From the NCBI RefSeq assembly GCF_002139855.1, contig NZ_CP018789.1:930001-994000 (forward strand): a stretch of DNA of 64,000 nucleotides, in the 5' to 3' direction. The position numbers were made by a program, and so were the translations under genes. A model generated the notes under the pieces. That model saw nothing but the letters and a program-made list of their open reading frames with translations. It was not told the DNA's origin and did not search any database. The DNA is from Campylobacter porcelli. GTDB taxonomy: Bacteria > Campylobacterota > Campylobacteria > Campylobacterales > Campylobacteraceae. Positions 19,341 to 28,599 of the stretch are shown here, one piece after another. Within the stretch, counting starts at the first letter, position 1. Every line of letters starts with the position of its first letter.

Positions 19341-19391
19341 TTATTTAAATTAACTTATATAAATATTAAATATGTATTTATTAGTAAATAA

Positions 19392-19397
19392 TATAAT
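19392..19397 (+). promoter_or_regulatory. Possible -10 element for htrA
   Basis: TATAAT about 30 nt before the htrA ATG, without the G of the extended motif. The HAIR repeat lies about 52 bp upstream of it, so HspR might also influence htrA, although the position is less direct than for cbpA. Confidence 0.4.
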
Positions 19398-19426
19398 TAA
19401 GTAATTTTTTAACTTAAGGAATAATT

Positions 19427-20839
19427 ATGACAAAAATATCACTAATATCCCTATTAGCAGCTACGGCTATTTTTGGTGCAGATGTGGAATTTCGCGATGC
19501 AAACTCAAATTTTACTCGTATCAATCCAGCCTTAGATCAAAACTCAATTTTATCATACAATAGCTCAATTCAAAAAGCCAAACAAGCAGTTGTAAATATA
19601 TCTACAAGCAAAACAATAAAAACAAAAAATAACTTAAATAGTTTAATGAATGATCCATTTTTTAAAGAATTTTTTGGATTTGGCTTTAATATACCAGAGC
19701 ATAGAAGTCAAAAAAGCTCATCTTTAGGCTCTGGAGTTATCATCACTAGCAATGGATATATAGTAACTAACTACCATGTGATAGAAGATAGCGATGAGAT
19801 CATAGTCTCAATGCTTGATAACTCAAAGGAGTATAAAGCAAAAGTAGTAGGCTCAGACCCAAAAACTGACCTAGCAATTATCAAAATCGAAGCGACAAAT
19901 TTAACCCCAGCATACTTCGCTGATAGCTCAAAGCTACTTGAAGGCGATGTGGTATTTGCCATTGGTAATCCATTTGGCGTGGGCGGCAGCATTACAAGCG
20001 GTATAATTAGTGGTTTAAATAAAGATAATATCGGGCTAAATCAATATGAGGATTTTATCCAAACAGACGCTAGTATAAATCCAGGTAATAGCGGTGGAGC
20101 ATTGATAGATAGTCGTGGGGCTTTAGTAGGAATAAACTCAGCTATTTTAAGCAGAAGCGGTGGCAATAATGGCATAGGCTTTGCCATACCATCAAATATG
20201 GTAAAAACCATAGCTCAAAAATTAATTAGCGATGGAAAGATAACTCGTGGTTACATTGGCGTAATGATAGCAAATTTAACCACAGATCAAAAAGAGATAT
20301 ATAAAAATAAAGAGGGTGCATTAATTACCAATGTAGAAAAAGGCTACCCAGCTAATAAGGCTGGATTACAAAGGGGAGATTTGATTATAAAAGTAGATAA
20401 TAAGCAAATTAAAAGCGCAAATGATCTAAAAAATATAATTGGAGCCTACCCTCCAAATACCAAAATCAGCTTAGAGTATGAAAGAGCTGGTAAAATTTAC
20501 TCTACAAAACTTCAGCTAACTACTAGCGATGAAGTAGAAACTATAGCTAAGAATTTTAGCATCGATGGGCTAAGTGTGCAAAATTTAAGCGATGATATAA
20601 GGTATAAATATAAAATCCCTCAAGATATAAAAGGGGTATTAATCACAGATGTTAAAGAGGGCTCAAATGCTGCTAATACCGGCTTTGAAAGTGGAGATAT
20701 AATCATTCAAGTAAATGAAAAAATCATAAACAACATAAATGAATTTAGCAAAGAGCTACAAACCTCTAAAGCCTCAAATAGAAAGCCGATAATATGGATA
20801 AATAGGGGTGGAATTTTAATGGGGTTAGTATTGAAATAA
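19427..20839 (+). CDS. htrA: Periplasmic serine protease/chaperone HtrA (DegP-like)
   Basis: Degrades or refolds damaged periplasmic proteins; in Campylobacter it is also secreted and cleaves host junction proteins. 470 residues: signal peptide ending AIFGA (about 17), trypsin-like domain with H117 (NYHVIED), D148 (KTDLAI) and S222 (NPGNSGGAL), then two PDZ domains (about 265-355 and 375-465). AAGGA precedes the ATG. It is divergent from cbpA-hspR and just upstream of cprRS, which controls htrA in C. jejuni (known from that species). Confidence 0.97.
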   Translation: MTKISLISLLAATAIFGADVEFRDANSNFTRINPALDQNSILSYNSSIQKAKQAVVNISTSKTIKTKNNLNSLMNDPFFKEFFGFGFNIPEHRSQKSSSLGSGVIITSNGYIVTNYHVIEDSDEIIVSMLDNSKEYKAKVVGSDPKTDLAIIKIEATNLTPAYFADSSKLLEGDVVFAIGNPFGVGGSITSGIISGLNKDNIGLNQYEDFIQTDASINPGNSGGALIDSRGALVGINSAILSRSGGNNGIGFAIPSNMVKTIAQKLISDGKITRGYIGVMIANLTTDQKEIYKNKEGALITNVEKGYPANKAGLQRGDLIIKVDNKQIKSANDLKNIIGAYPPNTKISLEYERAGKIYSTKLQLTTSDEVETIAKNFSIDGLSVQNLSDDIRYKYKIPQDIKGVLITDVKEGSNAANTGFESGDIIIQVNEKIINNINEFSKELQTSKASNRKPIIWINRGGILMGLVLK

Positions 20840-20851
20840 TAGCTATTTTTG

Positions 20852-20859
20852 GCTATAAT
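20852..20859 (+). promoter_or_regulatory. Predicted -10 element for cprR
   Basis: gcTAtaAT in the 45-bp gap between the htrA stop and the cprR ATG matches gnTAnaAT. It gives cprRS its own promoter with a leader near 20 nt besides any read-through from htrA. Confidence 0.5.
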
Positions 20860-20884
20860 CAGCCCAAATTTAAAAGGCAAATAT

Positions 20885-21559
20885 ATGATAAAAATTCTAA
20901 TGATTGAAGATGATTTTGAGCTTGCTGAGATTTTAAGTGAGTATTTAGAGCAGTTTGATATGAGTGTGAAAATATGCGATGATCCATATCTTGGGCTATC
21001 TACTCTTAATACTAGTAAATTTGATCTAGTTATTTTAGATCTTACCCTTCCTGGCATTGATGGGTTAGAAGTGTGTAAAGAGATACGCACCAAACATACA
21101 ATCCCTATAATCATCTCAAGCGCTAGACATGATATAAATGATAAGATTAATGCTTTTGAATTTGGTGCTGATGACTACTTGCCAAAGCCATACAATCCTC
21201 AAGAGCTTCTAGCACGAATTAAGAGCCATTTACGCCGCCAAAATATAACAATGCAAGAGATCTCTCCAACTCAAAAAGATTTAGTTTGTGATGATTTTCG
21301 CCATATTATCACACTAAAAGGTGAGCCACTTCAACTCACAGTAGCTGAGTATGATATACTAAGATATTTAATCAAAAAAGAAGGAGGTGCTATTAGTAGA
21401 GAAGAGTTGATTTATAACTGTAACTCAATAAACGAAGATAGCACAAATAAAAGTATTGATGTTATAATCGGACGCATTAGAACTAAGATTGGAGAAAACC
21501 CCAAAGAGCCAAAATATATACACGCAATTAGAGGTGTAGGCTATAAGCTAGAGCAGTAA
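20885..21559 (+). CDS. cprR: CprR response regulator (OmpR family)
   Basis: 224 residues from the ATG at 20885, chosen over an in-frame TTG at 20849 because AAAGG precedes the ATG and the receiver domain begins MIKILMIEDD. Receiver: acidic pocket E8-D9-D10, phosphoacceptor D52 in LVILDLTLPG, and the Lys in LPKPY. The C-terminal winged helix ends RTKIGENP...HAIRGVGYKLE. Position beside htrA and the following kinase matches C. jejuni CprRS (Cj1227c/Cj1226c, from memory), a system essential in its regulator that affects envelope and biofilm. Confidence 0.9.
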   Translation: MIKILMIEDDFELAEILSEYLEQFDMSVKICDDPYLGLSTLNTSKFDLVILDLTLPGIDGLEVCKEIRTKHTIPIIISSARHDINDKINAFEFGADDYLPKPYNPQELLARIKSHLRRQNITMQEISPTQKDLVCDDFRHIITLKGEPLQLTVAEYDILRYLIKKEGGAISREELIYNCNSINEDSTNKSIDVIIGRIRTKIGENPKEPKYIHAIRGVGYKLEQ

Positions 21560-21576
21560 ATTTAAAGAGTGCTTAA

Positions 21577-22824
21577 ATGCGATTTTCATCTATTTTTTAT
21601 ACTATTACTTTGATTTTTACACTTGGAATTGGAGCTATTGGTATAGCCTTTTTATGGCTTATAGAGTATGATAAAGCCAACTATGCAAGAGAGCTAAACA
21701 CTAAATACTCCATCGTAGCTAGGGCAACCTTACTCTATCTAAATGAGATAATCACTCAAGATGAGTATAAAGAGCAACTATCAAATTTATATATGCCACC
21801 AGTAATTAATGAGGATAAAAAAGAGAAAATCATAAAAGAGGCCGCTACATTAGAGGAGATCTCTACTGAGCTAGGCGTGAGTGCTATATTGTTTCATCAA
21901 AAGAAAAACTATCTTAAAATCACCAAAGATGATGAAACTCTACTACTTATTGATACAGCCTATCAATCTTATAGATATATAATAATACAGATTATCTTTG
22001 CTTTTGTAGCGGGGATTATACTGCTTACATATATATTCATTATAAGAAAGATTATGCCACTTGGTAAGCTAAAGCGTGAAATTGATAAATTTGCTCAAGG
22101 CGACTTAGAGATTAAAAATGTCGCCACTGGAAATGATGAGATTAGCCAGGTTGCAAGTGCGTTTTATGAAGCTGTAAGCCAGATTAAAAATTTAAATAAA
22201 AGTCGCCAACTATTCCTTCGTAATATCATGCACGAGCTAAAAACTCCAATCACAAAAGGCAGGATTACTGCTGAGATGATAGAGAAAAATAAAAATCAAG
22301 AGCGATTAATCGATGTCTTTGAGCGACTTGAGAGTTTGATAAATGAATTTGCTGCTGTAGAGAGAGCTACTTCTAGGCTTGTTGGGGAGTTAAAGCCGTG
22401 TAAGGTGCGAGATGTCATAGATGAGGCTATAGATATCGCTATGGCTGATAACTCAAATGTCAAGGTAGAAGCCATAGATGATACTACTATAAAAGCTGAT
22501 TTTAAGCTTTTAGCCATTGCGTGTAAGAATATGATTGATAATGCCTTAAAATACTCTGATGATAAATCTCTTAAAATTATAATTTCAAATAATGAGATAA
22601 TATTCTCATCTAAAGGTGCTGCTTTAGAGAATGATTTGAAATATTATATAGAGCCATTCACACAAGGCTCAAACGCCAAAAAGAGCTTTGGCTTGGGATT
22701 ATATATAGTATATAATATCTTAGAAGCTCATAAATTCAAACTACTATATAATCACCAAAATGGGGTAAATGACTTTATCTTTAGCCTTAATAAATCAAAT
22801 CAAGGCAAAAATATAGACAAATAG
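21577..22824 (+). CDS. cprS: CprS sensor histidine kinase
   Basis: 415 residues: membrane helix at 8-29, a periplasmic domain of about 100 residues, a second helix at about 135-157, a HAMP region, HisKA with H219 in IMHELKTPITKG, and HATPase_c with N-box MIDNALKYSD and G-box FGLGLYIVYNI. It is the partner of the regulator 17 nt upstream. The last 30 nt overlap the 3' end of the converging comEC gene. Confidence 0.9.
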   Translation: MRFSSIFYTITLIFTLGIGAIGIAFLWLIEYDKANYARELNTKYSIVARATLLYLNEIITQDEYKEQLSNLYMPPVINEDKKEKIIKEAATLEEISTELGVSAILFHQKKNYLKITKDDETLLLIDTAYQSYRYIIIQIIFAFVAGIILLTYIFIIRKIMPLGKLKREIDKFAQGDLEIKNVATGNDEISQVASAFYEAVSQIKNLNKSRQLFLRNIMHELKTPITKGRITAEMIEKNKNQERLIDVFERLESLINEFAAVERATSRLVGELKPCKVRDVIDEAIDIAMADNSNVKVEAIDDTTIKADFKLLAIACKNMIDNALKYSDDKSLKIIISNNEIIFSSKGAALENDLKYYIEPFTQGSNAKKSFGLGLYIVYNILEAHKFKLLYNHQNGVNDFIFSLNKSNQGKNIDK

Positions 22825-24051
22825 CCCAAGCAGTGCTAACAATATCATTATCTGCTTTTTGTATATCGCTAGTAAAGCAAGGATATTATATACGATGAAC
22901 TGCCATAAATCCACATTTGCCCTACCCTGCGATGGAGCAAACTCTATAAATTTTAAAACCCACTCATCAAAAATCCCACCACACCCAATAAGATGTAAAA
23001 ATAGGCTAAGCGGATAGAATATTATAAAAACATATGCCAAAGGAATAACGCTAAGCTGATACCAACTCACAGTTGGAAAAAAGTAATAAACAGGAATATT
23101 CATCGCTAAAAACACAAATATCTCTAAAGCCAAAGTATGAATAAAAATACGCTTATAGCTACTTAAATCTTCTTTATTTCCAAAATGATAAATATATAAA
23201 AATATAAAATAAACCCCAAAACATGAGAAATAAAAACCTATAGAAAAAAGTAGCTCAACGCTAAAAGCAAGCCCGATTAAAATAGATAAAATCAAATTTC
23301 CAAAGCTAAATACCTTTAATCCACGACTAAGCAGCAAAAACCCAACCACCCCCATGATATATGAGCGTAAAAAACTAGGCGTAAAATCCAAAATATATAG
23401 ATAAAATCCCATTAAAATAAACAAAATTAAGCTGATATAAAATCTCAAATTTATATATGGAAAGTAGCGATCTTGTAGCGGTTTGATCGTAAAATTTGAT
23501 ATAAAAAATATAAAAATAAATATAACACTAAGATGAAATCCACTAATTGCAATAATATGCGCAATCCCCCAGTTAGTTACATTTTGGCGTAGCTCCTTAC
23601 TTATCGGCGTTGCTAAATATAACGCACTATATAGTTCTTGAATTTTAGTGCTTGTGTGCTGGTTTATGATACTCTCTTTTAATCTATTAGTAAGGCTCTT
23701 TGGCTCATCAAAATCACTAATCTTAAAGCTAGGTAAGAAAAATCTAGAGGTTATATAATCTTTAAATTTAAGATTTTTAGTTATCACACCCACTTCACAG
23801 CTACTACATTTTGGTAAATCTTTTGATCTAGTGTAGAATATAAATTTATCGCTTTTAAACTGAAGTATATAATAATCCCCACTTTTACCCTGCCTTTTAT
23901 CACTAAATAGTAAATTGGCTTTGATAAAGCTATATGGCGAAGATTTAAATTTCTCATAATTTCTAAACTCCAAATAGAAATTTAGAGCAAAAATCGCCAT
24001 ACAAATAGCTACAAATAGACTAAATTGCCTAAAATTAGCAAAGAGATTCAT
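22795..24051 (-). CDS. comEC: ComEC/Rec2-family DNA-uptake channel protein
   Basis: 418 residues. The competence domain is recognised by NWGIAHIIAISGFHLSVIF (about 161) and the run of about eight membrane helices after it. The N-terminal part (about 40-120) holds a soluble OB-like segment with a CSSCEV pair of cysteines. The C-terminal beta-lactamase-like domain of long ComEC proteins is absent, a form common in Campylobacterota. It moves single-stranded DNA across the inner membrane during transformation. It is last in the macAB run, 1 nt after the TolC-like gene. Confidence 0.88.
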   Translation of the reverse strand: MNLFANFRQFSLFVAICMAIFALNFYLEFRNYEKFKSSPYSFIKANLLFSDKRQGKSGDYYILQFKSDKFIFYTRSKDLPKCSSCEVGVITKNLKFKDYITSRFFLPSFKISDFDEPKSLTNRLKESIINQHTSTKIQELYSALYLATPISKELRQNVTNWGIAHIIAISGFHLSVIFIFIFFISNFTIKPLQDRYFPYINLRFYISLILFILMGFYLYILDFTPSFLRSYIMGVVGFLLLSRGLKVFSFGNLILSILIGLAFSVELLFSIGFYFSCFGVYFIFLYIYHFGNKEDLSSYKRIFIHTLALEIFVFLAMNIPVYYFFPTVSWYQLSVIPLAYVFIIFYPLSLFLHLIGCGGIFDEWVLKFIEFAPSQGRANVDLWQFIVYNILALLAIYKKQIMILLALLGLFVYIFALI

Positions 24052-25347
24052 CTACTTTGCAATAGCTTTATAGTAGCTAAGCTCATCATTTAAAAGCTCA
24101 AATTTTTGATTAATTAGTGAAATTTGAGTTGAGATCAAACTATCTTGAGCCTCAAGTAGATCTTTTAGCTCTGCACTCCCTTCATCATATTTGCTCTTAT
24201 AAATTTCTACAATCTTAGCTTGATCACTTCTCATCACTATTAAATTCTCATATGTTTTACTATCAGTTTGATAGAAATTTATATATTTTATCACTTCATT
24301 TATCGCATTTTTTAGCGTTTGCTCGTAGCTTAATCTAAGTTTATTAAACTCAAGTTCGCTAATTTTGATATGTTTTTGTAACTTATAATAGTCCAAAAAT
24401 GGCAAACTAAAACTCACAACCCCACCAAGTTGATTAAAATCAAAGCTATTTTTAAATTTACTATCATCATCGCTTAAACTCGCCCCAAGCGAAAGCGAAG
24501 GCAATAGATCTTTTTGGCTCAATCTATATTGATAAAAACTTGCGTTTAAATTCGAAATTGCCTCATTAATATCTGGGCGATTTGATAACTCACTAATCTC
24601 AAACTCACCTATCCCCACAAATCCAACTTCGCTTAAACTAAGCTCATCAAATCTCATATCGCTTCTTGTGAGATTTTTTAAGCTCTCATAATTTTGCTCT
24701 AATGACCTTTGAGTAGATTGAATTTGATTTTGAATTTTTAAGATATTTTGAGAGCTTTGCTTAATAGCCAAAAACTCCTCCTTGCCGTTATCAAATTTAA
24801 CTCTCACAAGCTCATCAAGCATCTTTGCGTTATCTAAATTTTGCTTTAAACTACGCAAAGAGTCATTAAGATATAAGATATTAAAATAGCTATTAGCAAC
24901 TTGATTTATGATAGTTAATCTCAAATTTTCTAGCGTTGATCTACTAGCAGACCATAGCCACTCTTTGGATTTGTAATTATCATAAATTTTACCAAATATA
25001 TCAAGCTCATAACTAAGGCTAAATTTAGAATTAAATCTACTACTAAACTCATCATTTCTACCGATATCTCTACTAGAATTAGCCCCGATCTCACCACTAA
25101 GCGATGGTATATATCCATCACTTGCTACATTGGCATTTAACATAGCTATCTCTAAATTCAGAGCCGCTATGTTAAGGTTTTCGCTATTTTTCATAGCTAA
25201 ATCAACCAACTCATTTAAGGTAGTTTGGTTAAAATCCTTATACCACTTAGGGGTATAAAACTCAACATCTTTAATCTCATAATCTAGCTTTTTGCTAGCG
25301 CATCCGCTAATCATAAAAGCGATAAAAATAGCAATCACATATCTCAT
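24052..25347 (-). CDS. TolC-like outer-membrane efflux lipoprotein
   Basis: 431 residues. The signal ends at MISGC, so C16 is a predicted lipidation site as in NodT/CmeC-type channels. Two long alpha-helical repeats (LNIAALNLEIAML..., LDELVRVKFDNGKEEF..., and IVEIYKSKYDEGSAELKDLLEAQDSL near the C-terminus) are typical of OEP proteins. It follows macB by 1 nt and likely forms a MacA-MacB-channel tripartite pump. Confidence 0.9.
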   Translation of the reverse strand: MRYVIAIFIAFMISGCASKKLDYEIKDVEFYTPKWYKDFNQTTLNELVDLAMKNSENLNIAALNLEIAMLNANVASDGYIPSLSGEIGANSSRDIGRNDEFSSRFNSKFSLSYELDIFGKIYDNYKSKEWLWSASRSTLENLRLTIINQVANSYFNILYLNDSLRSLKQNLDNAKMLDELVRVKFDNGKEEFLAIKQSSQNILKIQNQIQSTQRSLEQNYESLKNLTRSDMRFDELSLSEVGFVGIGEFEISELSNRPDINEAISNLNASFYQYRLSQKDLLPSLSLGASLSDDDSKFKNSFDFNQLGGVVSFSLPFLDYYKLQKHIKISELEFNKLRLSYEQTLKNAINEVIKYINFYQTDSKTYENLIVMRSDQAKIVEIYKSKYDEGSAELKDLLEAQDSLISTQISLINQKFELLNDELSYYKAIAK

Positions 25348-25348
25348 A

Positions 25349-27274
25349 TCAATCCCTTAATAACGCATCAATTGGATTTAGCTTAGAGGCATTTTGAGCT
25401 GGAATATAGCCAAAAATTATCCCTATAAGGCTAGAAACCACAATAGCTATAATAATTGAAGCAACGCTAAATATCATACTAAATTCAGTGCTTATGCTAT
25501 TTACAATGGCACCTACTAAATACGCCACTGCTACTCCAATCACACCACCAATAGCACATAGTAGTATTGCTTCGATTAAAAATTGTAGCAATATATCTCT
25601 ACTTTTTGCCCCTATAGCCATACGAATTCCAATCTCCTTAGTCCGCTCAAAAACACTCACAAGCATAATATTCATCACACCAATACCACCAACCATTAGA
25701 GATATAAATGCCACCCCAGAGATCAAAAGCCCCATTGTATTTACCGTGCTTTGGACGGTTTGCCTAATGGTATCTGAATTTATGGTAAAAAAATCTTTCT
25801 CTCCCCTAATAGAACTCATAGCTTCTATTAAGCCACTTTCAGCTACTTGAGTATTTACCTTTTCATTGATTTTAACAACTATAGAGCGGATCTTTTGCTG
25901 ACCAGTAAGCTTATTGGCTACTGTTGTATATGGCAGATACACTGTGATATTATCCGCACCAAATGAGCCTGGATCTTTATATCCTACTCCTATTATAGTA
26001 AATGGCTGTTTATTAAATATAATTGTCTTACCAATGGGATCAACCCCATCAAATAGCTCCTTTTGAGCTAAATTATCAATGATAATATTTGAGCGAGAAA
26101 ATATCAAATCATCAAGCTCAAAATCCCTACCACTTATAATACTAACACCAGATACGCTAAGCAAATTCTCACTACCACTTCTTAGGCTAGCGTCTATATT
26201 TTTACTACCATATGTCAAAAGTCCAGAGCTATTAATCCTAGGCGTAGCATAATCTACAAAGCTTAACCCCTCAAGCATTTTATAGCTTTCTATGCTAAAA
26301 TCCTTAAGCTTCTTAGCATTTCTATCACCAAAATTTTTGCCTAAAATCATAGTAATAGTATTTGTCCCCATGCTATTTATACTAGCTAGAATTTTCTGCT
26401 CACTCCCTTTAGCTAAGGCCACCACGCAAATAACTGATGCGATACCAATTATAATGCCAAGCATAGTCAAAAACGATCTAAGCTTATGAGCTTTAATAGC
26501 TGATACGCTCATTATAAAGCTCTCTATCAACCGATCTTTAAAGGCTTGGAAATTTGACTCTATAGATATATTTTTAGATCTATTTTCATAGGTCTCATCG
26601 CTTTTTATCTCATCTTTTATTATATTACCATCTTTAATCTCTATAATGCGATTTGCCCAGCTAGCTATATCCTTATCATGCGTTACTATTATGATGGTGT
26701 GCCCATCTTTATGAAGGTCTTTTAAAATTTGCATTACCATCAATCCACTAGCACTATCAAGCGCTCCAGTAGGCTCATCACAAAGCAAAATTTCCCCACC
26801 ATTCATAAGCGCTCTAGCTATGCTTACTCGTTGCTGCTGACCGCCACTTAGGTAGTTTGGCATAGTATCTATTTTGCTCTCTAAGCCTAGCTTTGCTAAT
26901 AGCTCTTTGGCTCTATTTAATCTATCATTTTTTTGCATACCAGCATAAATTCCAGGCAAGGCTACATTGCTTTTAGTATCATTAGAGCTAAGTAGATTAT
27001 AACGCTGAAAGATAAAGCCAAATTTCTTTAACCTAAGATAAGATAGCTCATCTTTATTAAATTTACTTATATCTTTGCCATCAAGCTCATAGCTTCCGCT
27101 AGTTGCGGTATCAAGGCAACCTAAGATATTCATAAGTGTGCTTTTACCGCTACCAGATTGCCCTATAATAGCTACGAATTCACCCTTTTTAATCTCTAAA
27201 TCTATCCCTTTTAATACCTCAGTTTGAGTATTGCCAATCTTAAAAGATTTGCGAATATTACTTAATCTAATCAT
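25349..27274 (-). CDS. macB: MacB-type ABC efflux transporter
   Basis: 641 residues from the ATG at 27274 (the GTG at 27277 is an alternative). ATPase domain (1-230): Walker A GQSGSGKSTLM, signature LSGGQQQRVSIARAL, Walker B ILLCDEPTGALDSASG, H-loop IVTHD. Then a helix at about 268, a large periplasmic domain, and three C-terminal helices with VGGIGVMNIMLVSVFERTKEIGIRMAIGA, the MacB/FtsX signature. It exports macrolides, peptides or lipoproteins with MacA and an outer-membrane channel. The TGATG overlap with the macA stop implies coupled translation. Confidence 0.95.
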   Translation of the reverse strand: MIRLSNIRKSFKIGNTQTEVLKGIDLEIKKGEFVAIIGQSGSGKSTLMNILGCLDTATSGSYELDGKDISKFNKDELSYLRLKKFGFIFQRYNLLSSNDTKSNVALPGIYAGMQKNDRLNRAKELLAKLGLESKIDTMPNYLSGGQQQRVSIARALMNGGEILLCDEPTGALDSASGLMVMQILKDLHKDGHTIIIVTHDKDIASWANRIIEIKDGNIIKDEIKSDETYENRSKNISIESNFQAFKDRLIESFIMSVSAIKAHKLRSFLTMLGIIIGIASVICVVALAKGSEQKILASINSMGTNTITMILGKNFGDRNAKKLKDFSIESYKMLEGLSFVDYATPRINSSGLLTYGSKNIDASLRSGSENLLSVSGVSIISGRDFELDDLIFSRSNIIIDNLAQKELFDGVDPIGKTIIFNKQPFTIIGVGYKDPGSFGADNITVYLPYTTVANKLTGQQKIRSIVVKINEKVNTQVAESGLIEAMSSIRGEKDFFTINSDTIRQTVQSTVNTMGLLISGVAFISLMVGGIGVMNIMLVSVFERTKEIGIRMAIGAKSRDILLQFLIEAILLCAIGGVIGVAVAYLVGAIVNSISTEFSMIFSVASIIIAIVVSSLIGIIFGYIPAQNASKLNPIDALLRD

Positions 27275-28464
27275 CACAATCTCATCATTGGTTTTCTTTG
27301 GTTATTCATCATATTTTTAATATTAGATGAATTTAGATGGAAATATATAACCTCATCGCCCTCATTTAATCCATTTAATATCTGAGTATTTATCCCATTT
27401 GTTATACCAGTTTTTATAGGTTTTTGCTCTATCTTATCGCCATTTTTGATATAGACAAATTTCCCATCTTTGCCTGATTTTATCGCCATTGTAGGAAGAT
27501 ACAAAACATCTTTATTTTCAGCGATTATTATTCTATTTTCTGTTGTCATTCCAATACGCAAAATCTCATCGCTATTATCTACATTTACCTTAGCGTAATA
27601 ATATACTGCCGAGCTTGATGTTGAGCTAGTAGTTGAGCTAGTAGTTGAGTATTTGCCATCACTTAGCGTAGTAAGACCTGGGTCAATTGAGCTAATTTCC
27701 GCACTATATTTTTTAAAATTATTTGAAAGAATCGAGTATTCTACCCTATTTCCTACCTTTATATTTGGCACATCGCCCTCACTTACTTGTAATCTTATCT
27801 CCATTTTAGTTAAATCAGCAATATTAACTAAAGTTGGAGTCGTTTGATTAGCATTAATAGTCTGACCTACCTCCACAGGCACAGATACCACAACCCCATC
27901 AAAAGGCGCTCTAATATCAGTATAACCTAAATTTGTCCTAGCAGTATCAATCTCAATTCCAGTTTGCTTAATCTGAGCTTCAATCTCCTTTAAACTAGCC
28001 AATTTTAAGCTATAAGTATCTTTGGCATTTTCTAAGCTTTGTTGGCTTGTAGCATTTTGTTTAGCTAGATTTTCCTCCCTTTTATACTGCTTTAATGCAA
28101 TATCAACTGAAATTTTAGCCGAATTTAATTTAGCTTCTAAAATCTCTAAAGCCGCTAGTTGCTGATCTAGCGTGTTTTGCTGTTTTATGCTATCTATTTG
28201 AGCTATTTTATCTCCAGCTTTTACCCTATCTCCTACCTTTACATATAGCTCTTTTATCTGACCGCTTACTTGAGCACCTACATCAACTAAATTACGAGAA
28301 AAAACCTCACCCACAGCATCTACGCTTTGAATTATATCACCTCGCTTTACCATCGTTGTTATATACTCATCTTTTGGTGCTTCATCTCTTAAGCCCCACC
28401 ACAAAATAGCTCCACTAGCTAAGATAACACTAGAAATAATTAAAATTTTCTTGGATATTTTCAT
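27274..28464 (-). CDS. macA: MacA-type periplasmic adaptor
   Basis: 396 residues of the HlyD/RND adaptor family: N-terminal anchor helix (6-25), lipoyl half-motif near VDAVGEVFSRNLVDVGAQVSGQIKELYV, a coiled-coil hairpin with LDQQLAALEILEAKLNSAKISVDIALKQYKREE, the second lipoyl half (RAPFDGVVVSV), and beta-barrel. A Ser/Thr-rich loop (about 276-287, SDGKYSTTSSTTSSTSS) is repetitive at DNA level. It bridges MacB and the outer-membrane channel. Confidence 0.93.
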   Translation of the reverse strand: MKISKKILIISSVILASGAILWWGLRDEAPKDEYITTMVKRGDIIQSVDAVGEVFSRNLVDVGAQVSGQIKELYVKVGDRVKAGDKIAQIDSIKQQNTLDQQLAALEILEAKLNSAKISVDIALKQYKREENLAKQNATSQQSLENAKDTYSLKLASLKEIEAQIKQTGIEIDTARTNLGYTDIRAPFDGVVVSVPVEVGQTINANQTTPTLVNIADLTKMEIRLQVSEGDVPNIKVGNRVEYSILSNNFKKYSAEISSIDPGLTTLSDGKYSTTSSTTSSTSSSAVYYYAKVNVDNSDEILRIGMTTENRIIIAENKDVLYLPTMAIKSGKDGKFVYIKNGDKIEQKPIKTGITNGINTQILNGLNEGDEVIYFHLNSSNIKNMMNNQRKPMMRL

Positions 28465-28561
28465 CTTCTACCTTGATTATTTTTAGCAAAATTGTAAATA
28501 ATTTATGTAAATTTATTGTTAAGTCCATAAATCAAATTTAATCAATTTTAACCATATTTTA

Positions 28562-28569
28562 GATACAAT
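28562..28569 (+). promoter_or_regulatory. Predicted -10 element for the glmU operon
   Basis: gaTAcaAT matches gnTAnaAT in the divergent macA-glmU gap. It predicts a leader of about 24 nt before the ATG at 28600 and drives seven packed genes. Confidence 0.5.
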
Positions 28570-28599
28570 ATTGCCAAATTTAACCCCAAAGAAAAGAGT

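Noticed and set aside
20849-20884. 36-nt N-terminal extension of CprR from TTG 20849
   Set aside because: The extension overlaps the predicted -10 box, has no ribosome site, and OmpR-type regulators begin at the receiver domain as from 20885.
27590-27660. Repeated AGTTGAGCTAGT units in macA as a regulatory repeat
   Set aside because: They are in frame and encode the Ser/Thr-rich loop of MacA; simple coding slippage repeat is enough to explain them.
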